From: Oceanobacillus neutriphilus
Lineage (GTDB): Bacteria; Bacillota; Bacilli; Bacillales; Amphibacillaceae
Direction: 5' to 3'
Assembly (NCBI RefSeq): GCF_014645515.1
Contig: NZ_BMLW01000002.1
Location: forward strand, 372,001 to 436,000
Length of the DNA: 64,000 nucleotides
Shown here piece after piece: positions 62,772-64,000 of this stretch. The notes beneath the pieces are model-generated. The model did no database searches. It was not told the DNA's origin and saw nothing but the letters and a program-made list of their open reading frames with translations. Both the position numbers and the translations under genes were made by a program. Each line of letters opens with the position of its first letter. Within the stretch, counting starts at the first letter, position 1.

Positions 62772-64000
62772 ATGAAACTTCTTAAAAGACGAGGGAAACG
62801 GATTAAAGAAAAAGACGCTTCTCTCGTTTTTCAGTTTGTATTTACTCGGTTAGTTGGAACATGGCTTCTCTTTTTTACACCCTTTCACCTATCCTTTTTA
62901 CTATCTACTAAATGGCAGCTTGATATATTTCAAGCTCATTTTATTAGTACGTATGGATTAATGACGCTGCTTATCAGTCTTGTATTGACGGGCGGTTGTG
63001 CTTTTGTCTATTACTGTTATCGGTATGACCACCTCAAACAGATTATTCACCGTCAAAAACTCGCTAAAATGATACTTGGAAACGGTTGGTATGAAACAAA
63101 ACAAGTCACCAAAGAAAGTTTCTTTAAAGACATCCCTTCTGATAAAGCAAAGGAGAAAATCAGCCACTATCCTAAAATCTATTATCGTTTTGAGAAAGGA
63201 TTGCTGCATATTCAAGTGGAAATTACACTCGGAAAATATCAAGAGCCATTATTAAATTTGGAAAAGAGGTTGGAAAGTGGCTTGTATTGTGAGTTGGTAT
63301 CAAAAGAATTACATGATTCCTTTGTGGAGTATATCCTACTTTATGACACAATTGCGAACCGTATTTCTATTGAGGAAGTTATTGCTCAAAATGGTAGCTT
63401 AAAGCTCATGGAATCAGTGTATTGGGAATACGATAAGCTACCGCATATGTTAATTGCTGGCGGAACTGGCGGTGGCAAAACATATTTTATTTTGACACTC
63501 ATTGAAGCCTTACTCAAAACAAACGCTAAACTATATATCCTTGACCCTAAAAACGCTGATTTAGCAGACTTAACCACTGTAATGTCAGATGTGCATTACA
63601 AGAAAGAAGATATAATGGCATGTATTGACCAATTCCATGAAGCCATGATGGCTCGAAGTGAAGAAATGAAACAAATGGAAGGCTATAAAACAGGAGAAAA
63701 CTATGCTTATTTAGGATTGTCCCCACACTTTTTGATATTTGACGAGTACGTAGCGTTTATGGAGTTGCTTACTTCCAAAGAAAATACAGCCGTTTTAAGT
63801 AAGTTGAAACAGATTGTCATGCTTGGGAGGCAAGCAGGCTTTTTCCTAGTCTTAGCCTGTCAACGTCCAGACGCAAAATATCTTGGGGATGGAATAAGAG
63901 ATCAATTTAACTTTCGGGTAGCTTTAGGTCGTATGAGCGAACTCGGATTCGGCATGATGTTCGGAAGCGACGTACAAAAACAGTTTTTCCTCAAACAAAT
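62772..64000 (+). CDS. FtsK/SpoIIIE-type coupling ATPase (orf21) of ICE B, 3' end outside window
   Basis: 409 residues visible. Two N-terminal helices, Walker A LIAGGTGGGKTYFILTL and Walker B HFLIFDEYVAFMELL as in ICE A. The N-terminal 110 residues differ most from the ICE A copy; the motor domain is nearly the same. It starts 2 bases after the orf22 stop and runs off the window in FLKQ. Confidence 0.93.
   Translation, partial: MKLLKRRGKRIKEKDASLVFQFVFTRLVGTWLLFFTPFHLSFLLSTKWQLDIFQAHFISTYGLMTLLISLVLTGGCAFVYYCYRYDHLKQIIHRQKLAKMILGNGWYETKQVTKESFFKDIPSDKAKEKISHYPKIYYRFEKGLLHIQVEITLGKYQEPLLNLEKRLESGLYCELVSKELHDSFVEYILLYDTIANRISIEEVIAQNGSLKLMESVYWEYDKLPHMLIAGGTGGGKTYFILTLIEALLKTNAKLYILDPKNADLADLTTVMSDVHYKKEDIMACIDQFHEAMMARSEEMKQMEGYKTGENYAYLGLSPHFLIFDEYVAFMELLTSKENTAVLSKLKQIVMLGRQAGFFLVLACQRPDAKYLGDGIRDQFNFRVALGRMSELGFGMMFGSDVQKQFFLKQ

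Larger units (their letters stand above)
55960..64000. mobile_element. Start of a second, partly decayed Tn916-like element (ICE B), open at window end
   Basis: On the plus strand it has decayed tcpD and ardA, followed by intact homologues of orf23, orf22 and orf21 facing away from ICE A. The block 56.2-61.4 kb carries defence-like genes. No integrase is seen, so the left boundary is assumed to be the core at 55948-55959. It may be a separate element or an inverted duplicate. Confidence 0.5.

Noticed and set aside
1-64000. tRNA or rRNA genes
   Set aside because: No GGTTCGAATCC-type T-arm with matching acceptor stem, nor rRNA sequence, was noticed on either strand.

Overview
The window is low-GC DNA with strong GGAGG-type ribosome binding sites, sigma-A promoters, an M-box riboswitch and Tn916-family conjugation genes. 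This points to a Gram-positive Bacillota chromosome, most likely Bacillaceae; the genus cannot be fixed from the sequence alone.

Region 1 (1-15.9 kb) looks like chromosomal accessory DNA, much of it decayed. In order it holds: the tail of a TetR repressor; a phosphoglycerate mutase; a metal-efflux set (ArsR-type regulator, P1B-type ATPase, stand-alone HMA metallochaperone with an operator-embedded promoter); a frameshifted AraC regulator; an M-box riboswitch driving a short MgtE; a probably copper/redox-related cluster (frameshifted FixH-like lipoprotein, a decayed and an intact PepSY membrane protein, a DeoR-NosL fusion regulator); a patchwork of broken genes (XRE, IS256, NhaC, IS3, ImmA fragments); and a secreted NlpC/P60-like protein opposite a small DUF3139 protein.

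Region 2 (about 16.0-56.0 kb) is an integrative conjugative element (ICE A) of the Tn916/Tn5801 kind, bounded by direct repeats of TTATTCCCACTC (reverse complement GAGTGGGAATA-A). At the left are a tyrosine integrase, a DUF3173-type excisionase, a 250-nt structured RNA candidate, and the orf8/orf7 regulators. The cargo (18.6-39.2 kb) is: a divergent Sensor protein and a fused histidine kinase-response regulator; a LysE exporter; a YxlEFG-like ABC operon with its regulator; a P-loop kinase; drug-efflux MFS pumps; two GNATs; a NatAB/YhaQP-like ABC pair; two TetR regulators; an alpha/beta hydrolase; and several gene and IS fragments. The conjugation module (39.2-50.6 kb, minus strand) matches Tn916 orf23 to orf13, including an oriT-like region. 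Upstream of it (50.8-55.5 kb) lie an XRE-ImmA/IrrE protein, an unknown protein, a C5-cytosine DNA methyltransferase and a peptide deformylase with its own XRE regulator.

Region 3 (56-64 kb) begins a second, oppositely oriented and partly decayed Tn916-like segment (ICE B). It carries a PIN-like protein, an Abi-C/HEPN-like protein, an RloC-like ATPase with a plausible anticodon-nuclease triad, tcpD and ardA pseudogenes, and then orf23-orf22-orf21, which runs off the window. The three intact nuclease-type genes suggest a phage-defence or translation-arrest island in the leading region of the element.

Start codons were adjusted from the longest reading frames wherever a ribosome binding site or family alignment indicated a downstream start.
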